Source: Candidatus Aminicenantota bacterium
GTDB lineage: Bacteria; Acidobacteriota; Aminicenantia; UBA2199
Direction: 5' to 3'
Assembly (NCBI GenBank): GCA_030612495.1
Contig: JAUWNT010000043.1
Location: 1 to 14,980, forward strand
Length of the DNA: 14,980 bases
The notes below the pieces were generated by a model, which was not told where the DNA came from, ran no database searches, and saw only the letters and a program-made list of their open reading frames with translations. Shown piece by piece: positions 1 through 7,459 of this stretch (its first letter is position 1; every line of letters starts with the position of its first letter). A program made the position numbers and the translations under genes.

Positions 1-1
1 A

Positions 2-1465
2 CAACTTTATGAACATCCTGAAATAAAAATTTATGGCACAAATGTGGGATGTGGTGATCTGAAGGATAAAGTTATTACATCAGAATCTTTTAAGTCATAT
101 CAAATCAAATATATAAAATCTCACAATTGTGGGACTGGTGATCCATTGAGTATAGAAGTCTCAAGAGCAATAATGGTAATTCGATTAAACTCTTTTGCTA
201 TAGGTTTATCAGCAGTTCGCATGGAAACCTGTCAAATGATGATTGATATGCTTAATGCAGGCTTAACTCCATGGATACTTGAGGAGGGCTCAGTAGGAGC
301 AAGCGGTGATTTAATCCCACTTGCAATGATGGGAGCAGTCCTTATTGGTTTGCCAGAAGCAAAAGCATATTATAAGGGGGAACTTTTAAGTGCTCCTGAA
401 GCTCTAAAAAGAGCTGGTATGAAGCCAATAACATTGGGAGCAAAAGAGGCAATGGCTCTAACTAATGGGACAAATTTTATATCAGCTATTGCTATATTTG
501 CTGTTCGCGATGCTGAGCTGTTATTAAGTAATGCTTCAATAACAGCTGCCTTATCCCTGGAAGCTATTCGTGGTGAGAAAAATGCATTTTCAAAATTGAT
601 CAATGATAATCGTCCACATAAGGGACAGATATTTATAGCTCAGCAAATGAGGAACTTAATTGAAAATTCTAAAAGAACAACTGACGAGTCACAAATTGTC
701 AGATATCCCGATCAAATTAAAGAAACTGCAAAAGAAAGAGTTCAGGACAGATACAGTTTTAGAGCAATTCCACAAGTTCATGGCCCTGTATATGAAGCTA
801 TTGAGAAATTGAGAGATGTGCTTTTAATTGAAATTAATTCTGCTACTGATAATCCTCTGTTTTTTATTGATGAAAATGGATATTTGCAGGCAAAAAGTGG
901 AGCAAACTTTCATGGTCAGCCATTGGCAACTGTGATTGATTATGTGAAATTGAGCCTGACAAGCCTTGGTTTAATAACTGATAAAAGGGTATTCTCATTA
1001 TTGGATAGGTATTTAAATAATGGTCTTCCTGCAAATCTTGCATATGACCATAACAAAGGAGATACAGGTCTTATGTTAACTCAGTATGCCAGTGCAGCAA
1101 GATCAGCAGAATCAAGGGTTCTTTCCACACCAGCGTCAATAATGTCTGTTTCAACATCTGCTAATCAGGAAGACTTTGTGTCAATGGCTAGTATAGGTGT
1201 ATTACATCTTAGAAAGATTATTTACAATACTCAGATCATAGTTGGTGTAGAATTGTTATGTTCATTAAGAGGCCTTCAAATGACTTTTGACAAACTGCCT
1301 GAGGATTTAAGAAGGTTTGGAAAAGGTACAAGCAAAATTTATAAATTGCTTAATGAAAAATTACCTCCTGTTAAAGAAGACCAGTATATGAGGTTAGATA
1401 TGGAACTTGCGATTAATATTATAAAATCTGGAGAATTGGTAGATGCTGTCTCAGATCTGCTTTAA
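2..1465 (+). CDS. hutH: Histidine ammonia-lyase (5'-truncated by window edge)
   Basis: This enzyme removes ammonia from L-histidine to give urocanate, the first step of cytosolic histidine degradation. The reading frame is open to the left edge, so the start lies outside. An in-frame GTG at 44 is not the start, because the family's Tyr-Gly-x-Asn loop lies before it (Tyr at nt 32-34). Numbering from that GTG, the Ala-Ser-Gly triad that cyclises to the MIO electrophile is at residues 86-88 (nt 299-307). A Ser-His pair at 26-27 is typical of histidine rather than phenylalanine or tyrosine lyases. Other family motifs are Asn141 in ALTNGT, QDxYSxR at 234-240, NSATDNPL at 265-272, and Glu376 in SANQED. 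The spacing Tyr to His (30) and His to Ala of the triad (59) matches what I recall of Pseudomonas HAL. About 40 N-terminal residues are missing. No other hut gene is visible, and the gene converges on ubiB with only 18 nt between the stops. Confidence 0.9.
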   Translation, partial: QLYEHPEIKIYGTNVGCGDLKDKVITSESFKSYQIKYIKSHNCGTGDPLSIEVSRAIMVIRLNSFAIGLSAVRMETCQMMIDMLNAGLTPWILEEGSVGASGDLIPLAMMGAVLIGLPEAKAYYKGELLSAPEALKRAGMKPITLGAKEAMALTNGTNFISAIAIFAVRDAELLLSNASITAALSLEAIRGEKNAFSKLINDNRPHKGQIFIAQQMRNLIENSKRTTDESQIVRYPDQIKETAKERVQDRYSFRAIPQVHGPVYEAIEKLRDVLLIEINSATDNPLFFIDENGYLQAKSGANFHGQPLATVIDYVKLSLTSLGLITDKRVFSLLDRYLNNGLPANLAYDHNKGDTGLMLTQYASAARSAESRVLSTPASIMSVSTSANQEDFVSMASIGVLHLRKIIYNTQIIVGVELLCSLRGLQMTFDKLPEDLRRFGKGTSKIYKLLNEKLPPVKEDQYMRLDMELAINIIKSGELVDAVSDLL

Positions 1466-1483
1466 AACTAATATAAAATTTTA

Positions 1484-3175
1484 TCACATCTTCCCGTGTC
1501 TTAATATTGAAATAAGTAGCCAGAATCCCATTATACCACCTGCAACAAAACCTAATATTCCAATAATAGGTATATTATTCCACTTTGGGGGAATACCTGA
1601 TAAGATAATAAGAGATGAACCAACAATCAAGGAAGCCAGAACAATTGCAAAAGCAATACGATTGCTTATTCTCTCATGTGTTTTGAGCATAGGTTCCAGC
1701 CCTCTATGCTCAAATTTAAGTTTCAGTTGGCCGTGCTTAATCTGTTCGAAAATTGTTTTTATTTCAGATGGAAAATCACGAAGAAAAAATGCAAATTCAA
1801 TCATAGATAAATATATATCTTTTGTTAATTTAAGGGGATTCATTCGTTCTTTTAATATCTTTTTAGCAAAAGGTTCTATATGTTCTACAGCATTGAAATC
1901 TGGATCCAGTTTTCTTCCAACACCTTCAACTGTTATTAGAGCTTTCATTAATAAATACATATCAGGAGCAGTTTTTATTTTAAATTCAAGTATTAGTTTG
2001 ATCAATTGTCTCAAACAATCTCCTATATTTAGATCTTTTAAAGATTTGTAGGAATATTGTTCGATTAAAACAGATATTTGGTATTCTAACTCATCAATAT
2101 TCTTTATATTATCAATATATGAAAATTTTATAAGAGATTTTGTTATTATTTTTGGATCCTTTTTTACAACTCCAACAATAATATTGCTTAAATACTCTTT
2201 ATGTTTTGGCAGGCAAATTCCCATCATACCAAAATCAAGGAAACATATAACATTATTGTTTAGTACTAATATATTCCCAGGGTGTGGATCTGCATGGAAA
2301 AATCCATGTTCAAACACCTGTTTAAGAACAAGGTCTGCAGAGCGACTTCCAATAATTTTAGGATCATTACCTGTACCTAATATTGCATCAATATTTGAAA
2401 CCTTGATACCATCGATAAATTCCATTGTAAGAATTTTTTTTGTGGAATAATCTCTATAAACTTTTGGTACATAAATTGTCATATCATCCTGGAAGTTTCG
2501 GCCAAAACGTTCTATATTTGAAGCCTCTATAGTGAAATCTATCTCTTTTTTAATAGACTTCTCAAATTCTTTAATTATATTTATGGGGCTTAATATATCC
2601 ATCCCACTAATATATTTTTCTGTTAAATTGGCAAAATGCAGCATTATTTCAAGGTCAATCTCAATGATATGTTCTATTCCCGGGCGTTGTACTTTAACAA
2701 CAATCTCTTCTCCATCAATTAGTTCTGCTCTATGTACTTGAGATACAGAAGCAGATGCAATTGGACAGGTTTCAAAATTTTTAAAAATTTCATAAATAGG
2801 CTTACCAAGTTCATTTTCAACAAGTTTTTGAGCATCTTTTCCTGAAAATTGTGGTACAGAATCCTGAAGTTTCTCAAGTTCATAAATAAGTTCTTTGGGT
2901 AATAGGTCAGGCCTGTTACTCATTATTTGGCCCAACTTTATAAAAGTTGGGCCAAGTTCTTCTAATACCTTTCTAACTCGTTCCCAACGTGAAAGAGACT
3001 CTGTTTTCTTATCTTTTTTCCAGGGGATAAATTTTTTACCAAGATTGATATATTTAGCTAAATTAGTTTCAGATACCAGATCTCCAAAACCGTATTTTAT
3101 CAATACTGTGATTATTTGTCTGTAACGGTTTATATGTCTGTATGTTCTATTTACTAACCCGATTTTGCGGATCAT
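1484..3175 (-). CDS. ABC1/UbiB family atypical protein kinase-like ATPase
   Basis: This is a membrane-associated member of the ABC1/ADCK/UbiB family. In bacteria these proteins support ubiquinone or other isoprenoid-lipid metabolism, and their true substrate is often unknown. The 563 residues carry the family's KxGQ motif (80-83), an Ala/Ser-rich nucleotide loop (140-144), the ATP-binding lysine in VVKVQRPG (Lys161), EIDFTIEA (211-218), the catalytic block HADPHPGN (294-301) and the metal-binding DFG (315-317). Two hydrophobic helices at about 507-525 and 536-557 form the usual C-terminal membrane hairpin. Length is normal for the family. It starts 21 nt after the phasin-like gene, with no clear Shine-Dalgarno sequence, so it is probably read from the same mRNA. 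No quinone-synthesis gene is visible nearby, so I give no ubiB symbol. The family assignment is secure; the substrate is not. Confidence 0.92.
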   Translation of the reverse strand: MIRKIGLVNRTYRHINRYRQIITVLIKYGFGDLVSETNLAKYINLGKKFIPWKKDKKTESLSRWERVRKVLEELGPTFIKLGQIMSNRPDLLPKELIYELEKLQDSVPQFSGKDAQKLVENELGKPIYEIFKNFETCPIASASVSQVHRAELIDGEEIVVKVQRPGIEHIIEIDLEIMLHFANLTEKYISGMDILSPINIIKEFEKSIKKEIDFTIEASNIERFGRNFQDDMTIYVPKVYRDYSTKKILTMEFIDGIKVSNIDAILGTGNDPKIIGSRSADLVLKQVFEHGFFHADPHPGNILVLNNNVICFLDFGMMGICLPKHKEYLSNIIVGVVKKDPKIITKSLIKFSYIDNIKNIDELEYQISVLIEQYSYKSLKDLNIGDCLRQLIKLILEFKIKTAPDMYLLMKALITVEGVGRKLDPDFNAVEHIEPFAKKILKERMNPLKLTKDIYLSMIEFAFFLRDFPSEIKTIFEQIKHGQLKLKFEHRGLEPMLKTHERISNRIAFAIVLASLIVGSSLIILSGIPPKWNNIPIIGILGFVAGGIMGFWLLISILRHGKM

Positions 3176-3196
3176 TATTTTGTTTTTTTCTGATTT

Positions 3197-3487
3197 TTAA
3201 ATCTTCTTTTCTAACTGCTTTATTCTGTCTTCAAGTTTCTTTAAATCATTTCGAGATGGAATATCGAATTTTTTCATACTATCTTTTACAAATCCTTTAA
3301 CCTGTTTTTCCAGATTTTTTCTTGCTTCATCAGATTCTTTTAGCAAATCATCGACTAATTTTTTGCCTTCTTCCTCTGAAAGTTTTGTCTCTTTTACGAT
3401 TTTTTTTGCCAATTCTTCAACTTTATCCTTGGTCATAGAAGCAATTCCAATTCCTGTTAAAATTGTTTTTTTTAATAAATCTAACAT
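3197..3487 (-). CDS. Phasin-like small helical protein
   Basis: This 96-residue protein is almost entirely helical and highly charged. It resembles small phasin/PhaF-type proteins, which coat polyhydroxyalkanoate granules or bind membranes and DNA. A short hydrophobic N-terminus (about residues 3-17, TILTGIGIAS) is followed by KVEELAKKIV, a Lys/Glu-rich amphipathic region and a C-terminal heptad-like coiled coil (about 78-96, ending LEDRIKQLEKKI). A strong Shine-Dalgarno sequence (GAGGAGG, read on the minus strand at 3494-3500) lies 6 nt from the ATG, so the start is well supported. It is the first gene of an operon with the UbiB-like kinase. From memory, small phasin-like genes often sit beside ABC1/UbiB genes, which suggests a shared role in lipid or membrane handling, but that is inference. 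No PHA synthase is visible, so granule binding is unproven. Confidence 0.7.
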   Translation of the reverse strand: MLDLLKKTILTGIGIASMTKDKVEELAKKIVKETKLSEEEGKKLVDDLLKESDEARKNLEKQVKGFVKDSMKKFDIPSRNDLKKLEDRIKQLEKKI

Positions 3488-3510
3488 AATAAACCTCCTC
3501 TTTTTTGGTA

Positions 3511-3539
3511 ATTTTATTACTTTATAAGTAAAAAATCAA
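3511..3539 (-). promoter_or_regulatory. Predicted promoter of phasin-ubiB operon
   Basis: On the minus strand a TTGATT -35 box (3534-3539) is separated by 17 nt from a TAAAAT -10 box (3511-3516). Transcription would start near 3504, leaving a leader of about 17 nt that holds the Shine-Dalgarno sequence. In this AT-rich DNA a chance match is possible. Confidence 0.55.
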
Positions 3540-3563
3540 GTATTTTTATTAATTTCGTTATTC

Positions 3564-3592
3564 TTTACAAATCACGAATTATTTAATAAAAT
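3564..3592 (+). promoter_or_regulatory. Predicted promoter of the C10 peptidase gene
   Basis: TTTACA (3564-3569) and TAAAAT (3587-3592) are spaced by 17 nt, a good sigma-70-type match. The start codon follows 25 nt after the -10 box, preceded by an AGGAGA ribosome binding site. It points away from the phasin-ubiB promoter, so the 130-bp gap is a divergent promoter region. Confidence 0.55.
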
Positions 3593-3617
3593 AAGGAATC
3601 AAACAGGAGATATTATA

Positions 3618-5390
3618 ATGAAAAGATCTATATTGTCAATATTAATTTTAATACTAATTAATTCAACAATTTTTGCAAGAATTATAAATCAAAATGAAGT
3701 GGATAGAGTTGCTTTTGTATGGCTGCAAAATGAAAATAGTTCAAAAGAGTTTAGAATAATAAAAAAGAATTTATCATTTATAAATTCAATAGATTTAAAA
3801 TATAGAGGAGAAAAAATCGGATATATTATAAATCTAGATCCTAAAGGATTTATGATTATGTCATATGTTTCAGAACTTTCCCCAGTAAAATTCATTTCAT
3901 ATTCATCAGATTATGAGAGAATAAAAGATCACCCTTTTATTGAAGCAATTAAGCGTGATATCTATTTTTTTATGCGTAAAGTTGGGTATAAAAGAGAAAA
4001 AGCATTTGAAAAATCCGATTTATTTGTTATAGATAGAAATAAGATTGATATAGAACAAACAAAAAGAAATGAATTGGTTTGGAAGAAATTACTTTCAGGA
4101 AATATAACTCAAATAGAAGCCATTATATTTTCAAATTATGGAGTTACTCCCTTACTTCTTTCAAGATGGGGTCAGAACTTCCCCTATAATATGAATACTC
4201 CTTATATAGATGGGAAACAACCCCCAGCAGGGTGTGTTGCAACAGCAATGGCTCAAGTAATGTATTATTGGGAATACCCGGAAAAAGGGCATGGTTCAAA
4301 TTCTTATAAATGGAATGAGCAAACTCTGGAAGCAGATTTTAATCATCAATATTATTGGAGCAAAATGAGAGATTCGTATAATGGTTCTGAGAAAGAAGAG
4401 GAGAATGAAGCTGTAGCAAGGTTATTATCAGATGTAGGTATATCAATAAATATGGATTATTCTATGGATGGTTCAAGTGCTCTGATAAATGGTAACAATT
4501 CATTTGTTTATTTTTTTAAATACAGCTCGGATATTCATAGTGTTGAAAAATCCGAATATAGTATAGATGAGTGGTATGATTTAATTAAAAGTCAAATAGA
4601 TAAAGGCTGGCCTACGATCTCTTGTGTCTGGAAAAAAAAAGAAGAAGAAACAGTTGCTCATGCAGTTGTATTTGATGGGTACAGGAGACAGGTAGGAGTA
4701 AACCAGGTGCATGTAAATATGGGATGGGAAGGTAGTTATGACAATTATTACTCTCTTGATGATATAGCTAATGGATGGGCATTAAGTGAAGTTTTTTTAG
4801 ATATCCATCCTCCATTAAAATTGGAGATAAAAATAACGAACCCAAGGACCGGCTCTATAGTAAGCGGTATTGTTAATGTTGAAGCAAGTGTAAACTATGC
4901 TGGAAATATTGATAATGTTGGCTTTTATATAAATGGGATTTTAGAATATACTGATACAACTTCTCCATATATTTTTAGCTGGGACACATCAAACTATACG
5001 GATGATTTCCACAAGGTTAAAACAGTAGTATCAGATAATTTAGGCAATAAAGCTGAAGATGAGATCAATATATTGGTATATAATTTAAATGTAAGATTAG
5101 AAGCTGAAAGAAAAGAAGAAAGGGCATGGATAATAAAGAAACAATATGGGGAACTAGGTTTGTTAGTAAATAATCCAGGCTCAACTCCTGTATCAAAATA
5201 TATTTTATATAAAAAAGAATCTAATGGGGGATATGAAGCAATAAAAGAGATTCCTTTTTCTGAATTTAAAAAGGGAAAGTATATATATTATGATAAATAT
5301 CTTGATAAGGATAAAACATATACATATAAGGTTGAAGTAATTAATCCAGATGGAATTATTATTGCAACACCTGAACCTGTAACAATATAA
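3618..5390 (+). CDS. Secreted C10 (streptopain-type) cysteine peptidase
   Basis: This is a predicted exported papain-like protease of peptidase family C10, the SpeB/streptopain and interpain group. Residues 1-20 are a Sec signal peptide (KR, then a hydrophobic core ending in A-R). Residues 25-150 resemble the family's inhibitory propeptide, including a GFMIMS strand at 77-82. The catalytic domain begins near PLLLSRWGQ (178-186). The nucleophile is Cys206 in AGCVATAMAQ and the catalytic His is His348 in AHAVVFDGY. The VHVNMGWEG block (364-372) supplies the Asn/Trp region of the active site. Residues from about 400 to 488 form an Ig-like beta domain (ITNPRTGSIVSG, then FYINGILEYTD). The final 100 residues look like a fibronectin-type module. 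The ribosome binding site AGGAGA (3605-3610) is 7 nt from the ATG. The gene stands alone between divergent and convergent neighbours. The role could be nutrient digestion or attack on other cells; the sequence does not say which. Confidence 0.88.
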   Translation: MKRSILSILILILINSTIFARIINQNEVDRVAFVWLQNENSSKEFRIIKKNLSFINSIDLKYRGEKIGYIINLDPKGFMIMSYVSELSPVKFISYSSDYERIKDHPFIEAIKRDIYFFMRKVGYKREKAFEKSDLFVIDRNKIDIEQTKRNELVWKKLLSGNITQIEAIIFSNYGVTPLLLSRWGQNFPYNMNTPYIDGKQPPAGCVATAMAQVMYYWEYPEKGHGSNSYKWNEQTLEADFNHQYYWSKMRDSYNGSEKEEENEAVARLLSDVGISINMDYSMDGSSALINGNNSFVYFFKYSSDIHSVEKSEYSIDEWYDLIKSQIDKGWPTISCVWKKKEEETVAHAVVFDGYRRQVGVNQVHVNMGWEGSYDNYYSLDDIANGWALSEVFLDIHPPLKLEIKITNPRTGSIVSGIVNVEASVNYAGNIDNVGFYINGILEYTDTTSPYIFSWDTSNYTDDFHKVKTVVSDNLGNKAEDEINILVYNLNVRLEAERKEERAWIIKKQYGELGLLVNNPGSTPVSKYILYKKESNGGYEAIKEIPFSEFKKGKYIYYDKYLDKDKTYTYKVEVINPDGIIIATPEPVTI

Positions 5391-5402
5391 AAACTTAAGA
5401 AA

Positions 5403-5492
5403 TGGCGGAGAGTCAGGGATTCGAACCCCGGGTGCCCGCAAAGGCACAACGGTTTTCAAGACCGCCGCATTCAACCGCTCTGCCAACTCTCC
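5403..5492 (-). tRNA. tRNA-Ser (anticodon UGA)
   Basis: The 90-nt cloverleaf has a 7-bp acceptor stem (GGAGAGT at 5486-5492 pairing with ACTCTCC at 5407-5413), a T-loop TTCGAAT, and the long variable arm (GTGCC/GGCAC) typical of serine tRNA. The 7-nt anticodon loop (5454-5460) reads CTTGAAA, giving anticodon UGA, which decodes UCA and probably other UCN codons. The terminal CCA is encoded (5403-5405). The gene converges on the C10 peptidase gene, with 12 nt between the stop codon and the CCA. Confidence 0.97.
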
Positions 5493-5505
5493 ATAGGGAA
5501 AACGT

Positions 5506-5534
5506 ATTCTATCAAAAACCCCTTTTCATGTCAA
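5506..5534 (-). promoter_or_regulatory. Predicted promoter of tRNA-Ser
   Basis: On the minus strand a perfect TTGACA (5529-5534) sits 17 nt from TAGAAT (5506-5511). The mature tRNA begins 13 nt after the -10 box, which fits a short 5' leader removed by RNase P. This is one of the clearest promoters in the window. Confidence 0.8.
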
Positions 5535-5546
5535 TAAAAAACCAAA

Positions 5547-5575
5547 TCGACAAATTGGTATATAAATTGTATAAT
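5547..5575 (+). promoter_or_regulatory. Predicted promoter giving a leaderless HAD mRNA
   Basis: TCGACA (5547-5552, one mismatch to TTGACA) and a perfect TATAAT (5570-5575) are spaced by exactly 17 nt. The start codon at 5582 lies where transcription should begin, so the mRNA probably starts at or within 1-2 nt of the AUG. No Shine-Dalgarno sequence is present, and an in-frame TAA at 5576-5578 rules out an upstream start. It lies back to back with the tRNA promoter. Confidence 0.7.
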
Positions 5576-5581
5576 TAAAAA

Positions 5582-6409
5582 ATGACAAGAGATTTGAAAA
5601 AACCCAGGCTTGTTGCATCTGATATTGGCGGGACTCTTATATTTGATGATAATCCAATTCCTATATTCACATGCAGGATTCTTAATAAACTGGTTAAAAA
5701 AGATATTCCTGTTGTACTAATAACTGGATTTAATTACAGTACAACAAAAAAATATACAAAAAATCTGGACAAAAAGATTATTTTAATGATTCAAAATGGA
5801 TCAGTGTGTATAAAAAATAATAGAATTTATTGGGAACATCAAATCCCTGCTTTGGATGCTGAACAGATTTATAATTTTATGGACAAAAGAAAGATACCAA
5901 TAATTGTTTATAAGGGGGAAAAAGATGATTTTAAGGTTCTCTATAAGAAAGTGGAAGGCATAACAAAATCTAAACCATTTATTGAAGTTGAAAATATTGA
6001 AAATTTCTACAATATAACAGGAATTTCAACATTGATTCCAAATATTTTAATTGAAAAAACCAGAAAAGAGATTAAAAAAATTATAAATGATAAATTCCAG
6101 ATTATATATTCTAAGGGAGATAAATTTTCCTGGTTAGAAATAACCCCTATTGAAGCAAGGAAAGACCTGGCTTTAAAAAGAATTTCTAATGAAATGTCTA
6201 TCTCAATTTCTGAAACAATTTACTTTGGAGATAATTTTAATGATTTAGATGTTTTAGATTCAGTTGGTTATCCAATTGTTGTTGAAAATTCCGTTAAAGA
6301 ACTAAAAGAGAAATTTACTATAGCAATTGACTCTGTATTTAATGAAGGTGTGGCTAAGTATTTAAACAAATTATTCAATCTTGAGGTTAATGATATAAGT
6401 AGAACTTAA
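5582..6409 (+). CDS. Cof/MPGP-type HAD hydrolase with altered motif I
   Basis: This is a haloacid dehalogenase superfamily protein with a C2-type cap, as in the Cof and mannosyl-3-phosphoglycerate phosphatase groups. Such enzymes usually remove phosphate from sugars or cofactors in the cytosol. Motif I is DIGGTL at 14-19: the nucleophile Asp14 is present, but the residue two places on, normally the Asp acid/base, is Gly16. Motif II is Thr48 in VVLITGF, motif III is Lys194 in ARKDLAL, and motif IV is GDNFND at 216-221, all intact. The cap covers about residues 80-185. At 275 residues the length is normal. The promoter position and lack of a Shine-Dalgarno sequence suggest leaderless translation. 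The 62-nt gap to tatA allows cotranscription. The superfamily is certain; the substrate, and whether it is an active phosphatase, are not. Confidence 0.85.
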   Translation: MTRDLKKPRLVASDIGGTLIFDDNPIPIFTCRILNKLVKKDIPVVLITGFNYSTTKKYTKNLDKKIILMIQNGSVCIKNNRIYWEHQIPALDAEQIYNFMDKRKIPIIVYKGEKDDFKVLYKKVEGITKSKPFIEVENIENFYNITGISTLIPNILIEKTRKEIKKIINDKFQIIYSKGDKFSWLEITPIEARKDLALKRISNEMSISISETIYFGDNFNDLDVLDSVGYPIVVENSVKELKEKFTIAIDSVFNEGVAKYLNKLFNLEVNDISRT

Positions 6410-6471
6410 TAATTGTGCCATATACTTCTCTATAAATTGATTTTATATATACTATATGCTACTATAACAAT

Positions 6472-6726
6472 ATGTTTGGCTCTGTAGGGTTCCCGGAATT
6501 GATGTTAATTTTTATTGTTGTAATTCTTATATTTGGACCAAAAAAATTACCTGACTTTGCTAAAATGCTTGGGAAAGCCATAAGAGAATTCAAGAAAACC
6601 GTTAATGATGCAAAATCTACAATAGAAGAGGAAATTGAAGATATTGACATAACGAAAGATTTAAAAGAGATAGATAAAAACATAAAGGAAATTATAAACA
6701 TAGATGAAGAAGAAAAATTCAAATGA
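6472..6726 (+). CDS. tatA: Sec-independent translocase subunit TatA
   Basis: TatA forms the variable-size pore of the twin-arginine pathway, which exports folded proteins across the inner membrane. The 84 residues show the family plan: a single N-terminal membrane helix (about 7-21, starting FPELMLIF), the FGPKKLP hinge (21-27), an amphipathic helix (about 28-48, LGKAIREFKK), and an acidic, disordered tail. Its short length and the KLP-x-x-A-K-x-LGK-A pattern favour TatA over TatB. It overlaps or abuts tatC, and no separate tatB is seen, so this subunit may serve both roles as in minimal Tat systems. No Shine-Dalgarno sequence precedes the ATG. A TATAAC lies 3 nt upstream of it and a TATACT at 6448-6453, but neither has a convincing -35 box. 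Confidence 0.9.
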   Translation: MFGSVGFPELMLIFIVVILIFGPKKLPDFAKMLGKAIREFKKTVNDAKSTIEEEIEDIDITKDLKEIDKNIKEIINIDEEEKFK

Positions 6727-7438
6727 AATGTCTTTTTTTGAACACCTTGGAGAATTAAGAAAAAGAATAATCTTATCATTGATATTTGTTCTAATCTTTT
6801 TTTTAATATCCTGGAATTTTGTACAAGAGCTCTATGAATGGTTATCAGTTCCGATTATAAAATATTTGCCTGAAGGTGAAAAATTGGCGTTTACAGCTCT
6901 AGCAGAACCATTTATGATGTACATAAAAATAGCATTTATAAGTTCTTTATTCCTTTCATCTCCATTTATATTTTATCAATTATGGCTATTTATTTCGCCT
7001 GCTTTATATGGAAAGGAAAAAAAATATGTTTTTCCTTTTGTATTTTTTACAACCTTTTTTTTCCTTTTAGGAGGGGCTTTTGGATATTATTTTGTTTTTC
7101 CCTGGGCTTGCAGATTTTTTCTTGAAATAGGTGAGAATTTCAAAGCAATAATTACAATAAATGAATATTTTTCCCTTACTTTTAGAGTCCTTATAGGTAT
7201 TTCATTGATTTTTGAGTTGCCTGTTCTTGTGTTTTTACTGGCAAGATTGGGGTTAGTTACTGCCAAATTCCTTTTAAAGTATTTTAAATATGCAATTGTT
7301 TTAATATTTATAATAGCTGCTGTAATAACGCCAACACCTGATATAATCACTCAATCATTGTTTGCATTTCCAATGATAGGACTTTATTTTTTAAGTGTTT
7401 TAATTGCAAAAATATTTGCTCCAAAAAAGAGAGTTTAA
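6704..7438 (+). CDS. tatC: Twin-arginine translocase subunit TatC
   Basis: TatC is the inner-membrane receptor for twin-arginine signal peptides and works with TatA. The 244 residues contain six predicted helices at about 22-40, 70-97, 109-133, 157-180, 193-210 and 214-236. Family signatures are FFEHLGELRKR (11-21), with the conserved Glu of the N-terminal loop, the AEPF segment (67-70), SPALYGKEKKY (98-108) with the conserved loop Glu105, ELPV (171-174) and TPTPD (209-213). The ATG at 6704 overlaps tatA by 23 nt. A second in-frame ATG at 6728, one nt after the tatA stop, would remove eight residues before SFFEHL and is an equally plausible start. Neither has a clear Shine-Dalgarno sequence, which points to translational coupling with tatA. 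Confidence 0.95.
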   Translation: MKKKNSNEMSFFEHLGELRKRIILSLIFVLIFFLISWNFVQELYEWLSVPIIKYLPEGEKLAFTALAEPFMMYIKIAFISSLFLSSPFIFYQLWLFISPALYGKEKKYVFPFVFFTTFFFLLGGAFGYYFVFPWACRFFLEIGENFKAIITINEYFSLTFRVLIGISLIFELPVLVFLLARLGLVTAKFLLKYFKYAIVLIFIIAAVITPTPDIITQSLFAFPMIGLYFLSVLIAKIFAPKKRV

Positions 7439-7459
7439 AAATGTTTAAAGGAGGATAAT

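Noticed and set aside
1473..1484. ATAAAATTTTAT palindrome between hutH and the UbiB-like gene
   Set aside because: It has no loop or GC-rich stem, so it is not a credible bidirectional terminator, and such AT palindromes are common by chance here.
1443..2051. Plus-strand 202-residue open frame
   Set aside because: It is antisense to the UbiB-like gene, whose family motifs are unmistakable, and its own translation shows no recognisable domain or ribosome binding site.
5205..5486. Minus-strand 93-residue open frame starting MAERLNAAVLKT
   Set aside because: Its first part is simply the tRNA-Ser gene translated, a well-known false protein, and the rest is antisense to the C10 peptidase gene.
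6462..6779. Minus-strand 105-residue open frame
   Set aside because: It is a shadow of tatA and the start of tatC.
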